Shown here: in pieces, positions 49,230 to 57,053 of the stretch
Layout: each line of letters opens with the position of its first letter
Position numbering within the stretch: the stretch's first letter is position 1
Assembly (NCBI GenBank): GCA_946537885.1
Contig: CAMNGC010000008.1
Location: 23,475 to 87,474, forward strand
Source of the DNA: an uncultured Clostridia bacterium
Lineage (GTDB): Bacteria; Bacillota; Clostridia; Saccharofermentanales; Saccharofermentanaceae
Length of the DNA stretch: 64,000 nucleotides
Reading direction: 5' to 3'
Program-made: the position numbers and the translations under genes
Notes under the pieces: generated by a model
The model's input: only the letters and a program-made list of their open reading frames with translations
The model's database searches: none
What the model was told of the DNA's origin: nothing

Positions 49230-50351
49230 TCAAAGCTCCTTTAGATAATCCATAAAGTTATTCTTGTTCTCAAGAGCGCTGGTAGTGGGCCTTCCAAGAT
49301 CATCTCTGGCGCCGATGTTACAAGTTACTTCGATGAAGGACAGCTCACCGGCAGACTCTGCATCAGCCAAAGCCTTATCAAGAGCTTCTTCATCTTCTAC
49401 CCTTACGGCATTAGGATAACCACAGGCCTTGGCAATAGCTACCATATCAATATCCGAAGCAACTGTCGGCATACCTCCGACTGTCTCATGAGCACCGTTG
49501 TTAATGAGAACATGGATCATATTCGAAGGCTTATTTGATCCTATGACTGCCATGGCTCCCATATGCATAAGCGCCGCACCGTCACCGTCGATACACCAGA
49601 TCTTCTGTCCGGGCTTGTTAAGCGCGACTCCGAGGGCGATACTGCTGCTGTGCCCCATTGAGCCAACTGTCAGGAAATCATATTTGTGACTCTGCCCGGC
49701 GGCGGTCCTTATCTCGAAAAGCTCGCGGCTCGCCTTACCCGTCGTCGACACGATGGGATCCTCCCCGGCCGCAGCGACTATGTGCCTGATGATATCCTCC
49801 CTGACCATCTTGTTGCTATTGGCATACTTGACCTTACCGTCAAACTCCAGCGCACCCTTACGGATAACAAAGGCCACGTCCCTGCCTTTGGCGAGGATCT
49901 CATTAAATCCCTTCATTGCTTTGTTAACATCATCCTCTGTCGTATCCTTGCCGATCACAAAGTATGCGATGTCCATATCTTCGAGGAGCTTGAGTGTTAC
50001 CTCACCCTGATAGATATGCTGCGGCTCGTCATGTACGCCGGGCTCGCCTCTCCAGCCGATAATAAAGACCGTGGGAATAGCATAGACCTTGTCGTTAAGA
50101 AGTGATGCCACCGGATTGATGATGTTGCCCTCGCCGCTGTTCTGCATATAGACAACGGGGATCTTGCCTGTCGCGAGGTGATAACCTGCAGCAAGAGCTG
50201 TGCAGTTGCCCTCATTTGCCGCGATTATATGATGAGCGGGATCGATGCCGTATTCGCTCATCAGATAATTACACAAAGCTTTAAGCTGTGAATCCGGAAC
50301 GCCCGTATAGAATTCCGAACCGATTATCTTGGTAAGTGATGTTACTTTCAT
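49230..50351 (-). CDS. aepY: Phosphonopyruvate decarboxylase
   Basis: This thiamine-diphosphate enzyme converts phosphonopyruvate to phosphonoacetaldehyde, the step that pulls the unfavourable PEP mutase reaction forward. The 373-residue product has FYTGVPDSQLKALCNYL at the start, ANEGNCTALAAGYHLATG with the conserved Glu, WRGEPGVHDEPQH, and the TPP/metal motif from CIDGDGAALMHMGAM to INNGAHETVGG. It is the last of four phosphonate genes, 18 bases behind pepM. Its stop codon directly abuts that of the zinc-binding lipoprotein gene on the other strand (TGA and TCA share six bases 49227-49232). Confidence 0.93.
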   Translation of the reverse strand: MKVTSLTKIIGSEFYTGVPDSQLKALCNYLMSEYGIDPAHHIIAANEGNCTALAAGYHLATGKIPVVYMQNSGEGNIINPVASLLNDKVYAIPTVFIIGWRGEPGVHDEPQHIYQGEVTLKLLEDMDIAYFVIGKDTTEDDVNKAMKGFNEILAKGRDVAFVIRKGALEFDGKVKYANSNKMVREDIIRHIVAAAGEDPIVSTTGKASRELFEIRTAAGQSHKYDFLTVGSMGHSSSIALGVALNKPGQKIWCIDGDGAALMHMGAMAVIGSNKPSNMIHVLINNGAHETVGGMPTVASDIDMVAIAKACGYPNAVRVEDEEALDKALADAESAGELSFIEVTCNIGARDDLGRPTTSALENKNNFMDYLKEL

Positions 50352-50369
50352 ATTCTTGCCTCCGAAATA

Positions 50370-51665
50370 TTACAGCTCGTCAATGAGAGTGATGATGTCC
50401 TTGATCTTCATGAGCCTGTCGTCGACTTCCTTGGCTCTGTGATACCTTAAGATGTCCTCTGCGGTCTTCTGCATCGCAGGGAAAGCAGCTCTCGTCAACT
50501 GGTTAGCATAGATAACAATGTTGACTCCGTGAGCAGCAAGTTCTTCTTCGGTGATCACGTTAAAGCTTGAAGGGACAACTACGATAGGTGTCTCCTTGTT
50601 ATCGGCCCTGAACTTATCACAGAATTCCAGGATCTCATCGGGCTCTTTCTTACGGGAATGGATCATGATACCGTCAGCACCTGCTTCAACAAATGCATGC
50701 GCACGTGCCAGAGCATCTTCCATGCCCTGCTCGAGGATAAGGCTCTCGATACGCGCGATGATCATGAAATCATCCGTAAGCTGAGCCTTCTTTCCTGCAG
50801 CGATCTTGGCACTCATTTCCTCGATGGTAGCCTGCGTCTGCTTAACTTCGGTACCGAAGAGCGAATTCTTCTTAAGGCCCTTCTTGTCTTCGATGATGAC
50901 AGCGGATACGCCCATCTTCTCCAGAGAACGCACCGTGTAAACAAAGTGCTCCGTAAGTCCGCCTGTATCACCGTCGAAAATGATCGGCTTTGTGGTAACT
51001 TCCGTGATATCGTCAATGGTCCTGAATCTGGATGTCATGTCAACAAGTTCGATATCAGGCTTACCCTTTGCCGTTGAGTCGCACAGCGACGAGATCCACA
51101 TTGCGTCGAACTGATCAAGCCTGCCCTCGTGTTCAACGACCGTCTTCTCGACGATGAGACCCGTGAGACCACTATGTGCTTCCATCGCCTTGACGATAGG
51201 AGTCAGTCCGAGGAGCTGGCGGAGTCTCTTTCTTCTGTACTCGGGCATGGCGAGCTTCTCCTTGAGCTGCAGATCGATCTTCCTGACTTCATCATTATAT
51301 GTGTAAGGAATATCCACGAGCTCGCCTCCGAATTCCTTGAGGAGAACTTCAACGTGATCCCTGAGAGGCTTCTCGGGTCCTTCTTTCCAGTTGTCACCGT
51401 GAACGATATAGTCCGGCTTAATGCTTGCAATTATGTCATCATAGAGCATGTCATTCTGGATAACGACTTCATCAACCCCTTCAAGGTTTTTGTAGAGCTT
51501 GATGCGCTCTTCCTGAGAGATGGTCGGGAACTTGTTGTAACGGATGGAAGCTTCGTCGGAAAGGCATCCGACAATGACTCTTCCGAGTTTACGGGCTTCA
51601 TTTATTATGTTCAAGTGGCCGGCGTGAATAACATCAGTGCAAAAACATGTGTAAACGGTCTTCAT
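50370..51665 (-). CDS. pepM: Phosphoenolpyruvate mutase with N-terminal cytidylyltransferase-like domain
   Basis: Residues 1-135 form a nucleotidyltransferase domain with the HxGH motif (His14-His17 in DVIHAGHLNI) and ISQEERIKLYKN. Residues 150-431 are PEP mutase: FDGDTGG (230-236) and the diagnostic EDKKGLKKNS (259-268), whose DKxGxKxNS pattern separates mutases from lyases. PepM makes the C-P bond by turning PEP into phosphonopyruvate. The fused front domain is known in other PepM proteins and suggests that the product will be activated with CTP. Cytoplasmic. GGAGATATT-type site before ATG 51665; 12 bases behind phnW. Confidence 0.95.
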   Translation of the reverse strand: MKTVYTCFCTDVIHAGHLNIINEARKLGRVIVGCLSDEASIRYNKFPTISQEERIKLYKNLEGVDEVVIQNDMLYDDIIASIKPDYIVHGDNWKEGPEKPLRDHVEVLLKEFGGELVDIPYTYNDEVRKIDLQLKEKLAMPEYRRKRLRQLLGLTPIVKAMEAHSGLTGLIVEKTVVEHEGRLDQFDAMWISSLCDSTAKGKPDIELVDMTSRFRTIDDITEVTTKPIIFDGDTGGLTEHFVYTVRSLEKMGVSAVIIEDKKGLKKNSLFGTEVKQTQATIEEMSAKIAAGKKAQLTDDFMIIARIESLILEQGMEDALARAHAFVEAGADGIMIHSRKKEPDEILEFCDKFRADNKETPIVVVPSSFNVITEEELAAHGVNIVIYANQLTRAAFPAMQKTAEDILRYHRAKEVDDRLMKIKDIITLIDEL

Positions 51666-51677
51666 CTTAATATCTCC

Positions 51678-52811
51678 TTATTCCTTATATTTGACAGGGA
51701 TCTGAACTCCCGTCGTAACAAGAGCTTCCTTAAATACGACGAAGAAATCCCTGATGTCGTCTTCATCAATGGCGCCGAGAGCACAGAGCCTGAAAGTATT
51801 TGTAGTGCTGATCTTACCGGGGTAGATGGTAAATCCTCTCTCGTAGCAGTAATCGTGAACCTTCTCAAAGCTCCAATTGGGATCGTCAGGATAGATCGCC
51901 GAAGACACGAGACCCGTTCTCCACTCAGGCTTGATCACCTGTCTGAAGCCGAGCTCATCAAGACCATTGTTGATCGCATTGAATACCCTCGTATGCCGTG
52001 CCCACTTGGCCTCTTCACCTTCAGCCCAGTATTCCTTCAGCGCCTGCAAAGTGGCATAGATCGTCTGGACCGGCGGAGTGAAGTGCATTTCTCCCGTCTT
52101 CTCCATATACTCATACTGCATATAGAGATTGCAGTAATAAGATCTCTTGGGATAATCCTTTGACTTCTCGATTATGTCACGCCTTCCGACGATAAAACTC
52201 AGTCCGGTAAAAGCCATAAGACCCTTCTGAGCGGATGCCATACAGAAATCTATATTGTCCTCATGGACATTGATCGGTCTCATCGCATATGTGGATGTAG
52301 TATCGACCGTAAAGACTGCACCGTAACGGTGAGCCAGTTCACCGATCTCGCGGATGGGATTCAGGATCCCCGTTCCGGTCTCATTGTGTGTCGTATGTAC
52401 CAGCGCAATGTCGGGATTCTCCTTGAGGGTCTTCTCGACTTCATCAAGATCAGGGCGCTGATCTACCGGATACTTCATGTCAATGAACGGGAGACCATAG
52501 TATTCGCAGATCTCTCTTGCTCTGGTGCTGTAGGCACCGTTATCCACGATCAGGACCTTGCCTCCCTCAGGTAACAGGGAGTTAAGGCAGACATCAATAT
52601 TGATGGTGCCGGAGCCGCAGAACAGTACGGAAGTATATTCGTCAGGGTTGCCGTGAACTATCTTCACCAGATCCTGACGCAGGCCGTCCATGAGGCCTGC
52701 GAATTCCTTTTCGCGCGGGCAGATATCCGGTACTACCTGAGCATACTTGACCGTATCGGTTGTTGTAGATGGCCCGGGGTTGAGCAGAATGTTACGTTTG
52801 ATGCTTTCCAT
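51678..52811 (-). CDS. phnW: 2-aminoethylphosphonate-pyruvate transaminase
   Basis: This PLP enzyme interconverts phosphonoacetaldehyde and 2-aminoethylphosphonate with alanine/pyruvate. The 377-residue product begins NILLNPGPSTTTDTVKYAQ, has the cofactor Asp in FTVDTTSTYAM and the PLP Lys196 in MASAQKGLMA. In this setting (next to pepM and aepY, with no phosphonatase) it should run in the biosynthetic direction. The open frame extends 24 codons upstream, but GAAGGGA before the ATG at 52811 and family alignment at NPGP support the shorter start. It lies 16 bases behind pntC. Confidence 0.92.
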   Translation of the reverse strand: MESIKRNILLNPGPSTTTDTVKYAQVVPDICPREKEFAGLMDGLRQDLVKIVHGNPDEYTSVLFCGSGTINIDVCLNSLLPEGGKVLIVDNGAYSTRAREICEYYGLPFIDMKYPVDQRPDLDEVEKTLKENPDIALVHTTHNETGTGILNPIREIGELAHRYGAVFTVDTTSTYAMRPINVHEDNIDFCMASAQKGLMAFTGLSFIVGRRDIIEKSKDYPKRSYYCNLYMQYEYMEKTGEMHFTPPVQTIYATLQALKEYWAEGEEAKWARHTRVFNAINNGLDELGFRQVIKPEWRTGLVSSAIYPDDPNWSFEKVHDYCYERGFTIYPGKISTTNTFRLCALGAIDEDDIRDFFVVFKEALVTTGVQIPVKYKE

Positions 52812-52827
52812 TAAGAATCCCTTCCCT

Positions 52828-53724
52828 TCACACATCGTATGTCTTATCGATAGCCTTGAGCTCTCTGAACGTGTCGATCTCAACGATGTCGTCCTCCCGG
52901 CACTCTCTGACGGCTACCTTATAGTTGTTCTTGCAGTAAACAAGAGGCACCTGCTCCCAGTATCTTTCTTTGCCGCCGGGCTGCTCGTAGGTCTCCTTGA
53001 TGTCATTGCAGAGCTTTCTGCCGTCTGCCTCATCCCAATAGGAGATGCCGACCATCTGCCAGCAATCCTCGCCTCCGACCTTCTCTTCTGTAATGATGCC
53101 GTCCTTGACCTCGAAGCACCAGTCATCGGTTCGATCCTTCTTGATGGCCAGGAAGTCGGATGTGTAGTGATACTTGCGAATGATATCGGGGTTGGCTATA
53201 AGCAGATCCGCCTCGAAAACATAGCTGTTGGACAGCATATATCTTGCCACCATGGACGAAGAGATATTATTTGCCTCGTTATACATGGGATTTTCGATGA
53301 ATCTGATCATGGGATACTTATAAAGGAGCTGGTCAAACTGTTCAGCCAGATAACCGCGAACGATGTAGATCTCCTCGATACCGGCCTTAAGACATGCATC
53401 AAGAAGGCCGTCGATTATCCTTTGTCCGTGAACTCTTACCAACGGCTTGGGTGTGTTGAAAGTAATAGGTACCATCCTGCTGCCGAAGCCTGCTGCGATG
53501 AACACGGCACGCTTGGCGCGGTAAGGCTCAAGCGCCTCAAAGCCTTTATCCGTGATCTTGCCGTCAGCTGCAAATCCCGCCTCGGTAAGTTCCTTGACGG
53601 TACGGTTTACAGTACCCAGCGAATGACCCGTTATCTCTTCGATCTGCCTTTGCGTAAGAGAGCTCTCGGCCAAAGCCAATGTCTCCAGGATGTCAAACTG
53701 CTTGCGCGATAAAACGCCGCTCAT
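52828..53724 (-). CDS. Winged-helix domain fused to 2-aminoethylphosphonate/choline-type cytidylyltransferase
   Basis: Residues 1-68 are a winged helix-turn-helix (SRKQFDILETLALAE, LTQRQIEEITGHSLGTVNRTVKELTEAG). From about 70 the protein is a LicC/PntC-type nucleotidyltransferase, with FIAAGFGSRMVPITFNTPKPLVRV holding the nucleotide loop and sugar-phosphate lysine, then NEANNISSSMVARYML and DLLIANPDII. In the phosphonate operon it most likely makes CMP-2-aminoethylphosphonate for transfer to a lipid or glycan. It is the first gene of the operon, so the DNA-binding part could control the operon. GGAGG seven bases before ATG 53724 sets the start, 17 codons inside the open frame. The PntC name is an inference. 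Confidence 0.85.
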   Translation of the reverse strand: MSGVLSRKQFDILETLALAESSLTQRQIEEITGHSLGTVNRTVKELTEAGFAADGKITDKGFEALEPYRAKRAVFIAAGFGSRMVPITFNTPKPLVRVHGQRIIDGLLDACLKAGIEEIYIVRGYLAEQFDQLLYKYPMIRFIENPMYNEANNISSSMVARYMLSNSYVFEADLLIANPDIIRKYHYTSDFLAIKKDRTDDWCFEVKDGIITEEKVGGEDCWQMVGISYWDEADGRKLCNDIKETYEQPGGKERYWEQVPLVYCKNNYKVAVRECREDDIVEIDTFRELKAIDKTYDV

Positions 53725-53746
53725 ATATGCGCCTCCGATTTGTTGA

Positions 53747-53775
53747 TTTGTAGGGTATCTGAACAGTCTCGGCAA
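53747..53775 (-). promoter_or_regulatory. Candidate promoter of the phosphonate operon
   Basis: TTGCCG (53770-53775) and TACAAA (53747-53752) are 17 bases apart on the minus strand. The leader would be short (about 16 bases), just enough for GGAGG. The operator-like palindrome at 53785-53800 lies immediately upstream. Confidence 0.4.
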
Positions 53776-53784
53776 AACGGGGCG

Positions 53785-53800
53785 TGTTCATTTACGAACA
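53785..53800. promoter_or_regulatory. Palindrome TGTTC-N6-GAACA upstream of the phosphonate operon
   Basis: Perfect five-base arms in a 16-base site, ten bases upstream of the predicted -35 box. Further GAACA half-sites occur at 53761-53765 and 53819-53823. It is a candidate binding site for the winged-helix domain encoded by the first gene. Apart from this and repeat B, the stretch 53725-54042 holds nothing I can identify. Confidence 0.45.
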
Positions 53801-53857
53801 GAGTATGCGCCTGTTTGGAACAAAAATCAATATAAATATAGTTCAGACCCCGGTGCG

Positions 53858-53953
53858 TTCCCGGAACTGTTCCCTATACGCAGGGAAGTCCTCCGGGAAA
53901 TGCGGGCGTTTTTCCCACAACTGTTCCCTATACGCAGGGAAGTCCTCCGGGAA
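53858..53953. repeat. Nested-palindrome repeat, two tandem units (site B)
   Basis: Units at 53858-53899 and 53912-53953 repeat with the same 54-base period as site A but in the opposite orientation. Arms are TTCCCGG (TTCCCAC in the second unit)/CCGGGAA outside and TTCCCT/AGGGAA inside, loop ATACGC, connecting segments AACTG and GTCCT. The block lies about 90 bases beyond the ugd stop. Confidence 0.9.
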
Positions 53954-54042
53954 ATTCGGGCACGCACTCGCGCAAGGCTTCAGCAATGCGCCTCAACCCG
54001 CAATCACTCTTAATAAAAACACGGAAGATAGTAAGAACTGCT

Positions 54043-55287
54043 TTAATCTCTGCCGAACAGATCCCTTGTATAAACCTTGTCCTTTACATCATCCAGACAG
54101 GAGTCATACCTATTGGCGACAATCGTATCCGACCTCTTTTTGAACTCCTCGATATCGTTCACCACTTCGCTGCCGAAGAAAGTCTCCCCATCCTTTAATG
54201 TCGGCTCATAAACGATGACCGTGGCCCCCTTGGCCTTGATCCTCTTCATTATGCCCTGAACGGAGGACTGCCTGAAATTATCTGAATTGCTCTTCATCGT
54301 AAGACGGAAAATGCCGATAACCACCTTTTTCTCACTGGCGGAATCCCAGTCGCTGGAACCTGTATAGTAACCGGCCTTCTCCAACACACGATCCGAGATA
54401 AAATCCTTGCGGGTTCGATTACTCTCGACTATAGCCGACATCATATTTTGAGGAACATTCTCGTAATTAGCCAGCAGCTGTTTTGTATCTTTGGGCAGAC
54501 AGTAGCCGCCGTAACCAAAAGACGGATTATTATACGAAGTGCCGATCCTGGGATCAAGGCAGACCCCGTCTATGATATCAGCCGTATTAAGGCCTTTCAT
54601 CTCAGCATATGTGTCCAGCTCGTTAAAATACGATACTCTCAAGGCGAGATATGTATTAGCGAAAAGCTTCACCGCCTCGGCCTCCGTCGTCCCCATAAAC
54701 AACACGGGAATGTCCTCTTTCTCGGCCCCCTGCACCAGAAGATCTGCAAAGAGCTTCGCACGCTCATGATCCTCCGGATCAGCTCCTACGATTATCCTTG
54801 AGGGATAAAGATTGTCATAGAGAGCCTTGGATTCTCTTAAGAACTCGGGGCTGAAAAGAATGACCGGACCGTCAGGATAGGTCTCCTTAAGAGACTTGGT
54901 ATAACCCACGGGTATAGTTGACTTGATGACAACGATCGGGTATGAACCTCGTTCCTTGCAGGCGGATATTATTGACTCGATGACCTTTTCGACAGCGGAA
55001 CAATCGAAAAAATTAAGGTGCGGATCATAATTCGTGGGCGTCGCGATGATCACGATATCCGCCTCGGAATATGCCCTCGTTCCGTCTGTTACGGCCCTAA
55101 GATCAAGATCCTTCTCGGCGAGATATTTCTCTATATACTCGTCCTTAATGGGGCTGATCCTGTTATTGATCGCATCAACCTTAGCGGGCACGATATCCAC
55201 CGCCGTGACTCTATTATTCTGCGCCAACAGCACGGCAAGCGACAGACCTACATAACCGGTTCCCGCAACAGCGATCTTACAAGACAT
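54043..55287 (-). CDS. ugd: UDP-glucose 6-dehydrogenase
   Basis: This cytoplasmic NAD enzyme oxidises UDP-glucose (or a similar nucleotide sugar) to the uronic acid, a precursor for acidic surface polysaccharides. The 414-residue product has the Rossmann start [64 protein letters not shown], and the catalytic Cys263 in [16 protein letters not shown] upstream of ATG 55287 marks the start. It lies 21 bases behind the amino-acid permease gene and may share its transcript. The nearby phosphonate operon suggests a joint surface-polymer role. Confidence 0.93.
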   Translation of the reverse strand: MSCKIAVAGTGYVGLSLAVLLAQNNRVTAVDIVPAKVDAINNRISPIKDEYIEKYLAEKDLDLRAVTDGTRAYSEADIVIIATPTNYDPHLNFFDCSAVEKVIESIISACKERGSYPIVVIKSTIPVGYTKSLKETYPDGPVILFSPEFLRESKALYDNLYPSRIIVGADPEDHERAKLFADLLVQGAEKEDIPVLFMGTTEAEAVKLFANTYLALRVSYFNELDTYAEMKGLNTADIIDGVCLDPRIGTSYNNPSFGYGGYCLPKDTKQLLANYENVPQNMMSAIVESNRTRKDFISDRVLEKAGYYTGSSDWDSASEKKVVIGIFRLTMKSNSDNFRQSSVQGIMKRIKAKGATVIVYEPTLKDGETFFGSEVVNDIEEFKKRSDTIVANRYDSCLDDVKDKVYTRDLFGRD

Positions 55288-55308
55288 ACAAGCCTCCGTT
55301 CCTGACGA

Positions 55309-56826
55309 TCAGTCGTTAACGAATTTATTCTTCCGGAACAGATAGAAAGCAGCTCCTATCACGATCCATACTATAAGCATAATATACGATTCGTCACCGA
55401 AATGCACCCCGTCAAGGCCGGGGATCGGTACAAGCTGCAGTACTACAAAGGCAAGGCTGAAGAGCACTCCGAGAACAGCCAGGATCTTGAGCATGATGCT
55501 GCCGTCACCGTCTCTTTTGATAGTCTTAAGAGTTGCCGCGGCGGTAGCCAGGTAACCGATCGAGGCACCGATAGCCGACATATCGACGAACCAGCCCAAA
55601 GCTTCTCTTCCGAGGATAGGGCCGGACAGGGATACGATAATACAAAAGAGCATGGCATTCACAGGGGTATTGAATCTGGAATTGATCTTACCGAAGAAAG
55701 CCGGCAGATAGCCGTCTCTTGCCATAGAATACATAAGTCTTGAGCTTGCCATATAAAAGCCCATAATACCCGAGAGCACCGCGCAGCTTACGGCAACGCC
55801 GACCAGGATCTTGCCGGGCAGTCCAAGCAGTTTCTCGGCTGCGGCAAGGAGCAGCCAGGGCGTAGACGAATTCTCGACTATGAGCTCGGGCCAATTCTCG
55901 AGAGCGGCCGCGGCAATGGTGTTATTTGCAGTATATACAAAGCATCCGAAAACTATGGCGATCAGCATGATGACACTGACCTTACGATATGAGAACTTAA
56001 ACTCCTCAGCTGCCTGAGGGATAGTATCGAATCCGACAAAAGCCCATGGCGCTATAGCAAAAGTCGCGAGAACAGCACTTATGATCCCCAGTGATCCTGA
56101 GTGAGCAAACTCGTCTATGCTGCCATACGATCCGTTAGTATATGCCTCGACTGCAGCTGACTTGTCAAAACCCCACCAGGGAGTCATGTTGGAAACACTG
56201 ACCTTGCCGGAGACGAGAGCTGCTATCGTGAGAGTTAAGACTGACACACCCAGAAGGACAGCCAGTATCGTCTGAACAATACCGGCTTTCTTTACACCGA
56301 TGATATTTAGTATGCCAAAGAGAATAAGGATTGCCATAGCGAAAAACATCTCGCCCATGTATACGTCAAAATCAGCGATAGTGTAGTGGAACCCGAACTT
56401 CAGGATATCGCGGCTGCCATCCAATCCGTCGACGATCAGTCCGATGGCGGTACTGTTCATGGGGACATTTGTCAGATAAGCGGCTACAAGGAACCAACCG
56501 CAGATATAGGCAGCAGCTTTTCCAAAGCACATTTTGGTAAAGGTAAACTCACCGCCGGCCTTGGGATATTTAGGAACCATATAGGCATATGAGAACGCGA
56601 TTATCATCATGACCAGGGCACCAAGCGCCATGGCGATGGCAGTACCGGCAACACCGGAATTAGGCAGGAACTTCTTGCCCGGATTAACAAAAGATCCCCA
56701 GCCGATAATACAGCCGAAAGCGATAGCCCATACATGAGTAGGATTAAGCTGTCTCTTAAGCGATGGCTCCCCACCGGATACATTGCTTCCGGATGTCTTG
56801 GACGTGTTTATTTCATTATCTGTCAT
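55309..56826 (-). CDS. APC-family amino-acid permease
   Basis: The 505-residue protein has a hydrophilic N terminus of about 30 residues and twelve to thirteen helices. The APC hallmark lies at helix one (IAFGCIIGWGSFVNPGKKFLPNSGVAGTAIAM) and the second conserved region reads KAGGEFTFTKMCFGKAAAYICGW. ATFAIAPWAFVGFDTIPQAAEEF is also typical. The substrate is not predictable. The start at 56826 follows GGAGGGG closely. It is divergent from the GH3 gene; no clear promoter could be picked in 56827-56960. Confidence 0.88.
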   Translation of the reverse strand: MTDNEINTSKTSGSNVSGGEPSLKRQLNPTHVWAIAFGCIIGWGSFVNPGKKFLPNSGVAGTAIAMALGALVMMIIAFSYAYMVPKYPKAGGEFTFTKMCFGKAAAYICGWFLVAAYLTNVPMNSTAIGLIVDGLDGSRDILKFGFHYTIADFDVYMGEMFFAMAILILFGILNIIGVKKAGIVQTILAVLLGVSVLTLTIAALVSGKVSVSNMTPWWGFDKSAAVEAYTNGSYGSIDEFAHSGSLGIISAVLATFAIAPWAFVGFDTIPQAAEEFKFSYRKVSVIMLIAIVFGCFVYTANNTIAAAALENWPELIVENSSTPWLLLAAAEKLLGLPGKILVGVAVSCAVLSGIMGFYMASSRLMYSMARDGYLPAFFGKINSRFNTPVNAMLFCIIVSLSGPILGREALGWFVDMSAIGASIGYLATAAATLKTIKRDGDGSIMLKILAVLGVLFSLAFVVLQLVPIPGLDGVHFGDESYIMLIVWIVIGAAFYLFRKNKFVND

Positions 56827-56968
56827 TGTTCCCCTCCGAACACGGACAAGCGATACAGGCCGATTTTAAGCAGCTTTACCGTTCATCCGGATTTGTTTAG
56901 CCAAGCAATTGAAACAAGAGCTATTTTACACCCGGGGCGACCTGACGGCAAATAAAATAGGACAGGTA

Positions 56969-56989
56969 ACGCGCGCATGCGCACGCGCA
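56969..56989. other. Alternating purine-pyrimidine tract (possible Z-DNA)
   Basis: Twenty-one bases alternate strictly between purine and pyrimidine, mainly GC steps (GCGCGCATGCGC core), flanked by CAGGTAA on one side and CAGGTGA on the other. It lies in the divergent region between the permease and the GH3 gene, 25 bases before the GH3 -10 box region. Confidence 0.7.
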
Positions 56990-56990
56990 G

Positions 56991-57019
56991 GTGACTTATT
57001 TGTTGTCAGACTGTATAAT
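56991..57019 (+). promoter_or_regulatory. Candidate promoter of the GH3 gene
   Basis: GTGACT (56991-56996) and a perfect TATAAT (57014-57019) are 17 bases apart. The leader of about 28 bases carries GGGGGAG before the ATG at 57054. Confidence 0.55.
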
Positions 57020-57053
57020 CGAGGGTAGTAAATGAATCAAGGGGGAGATAGTT

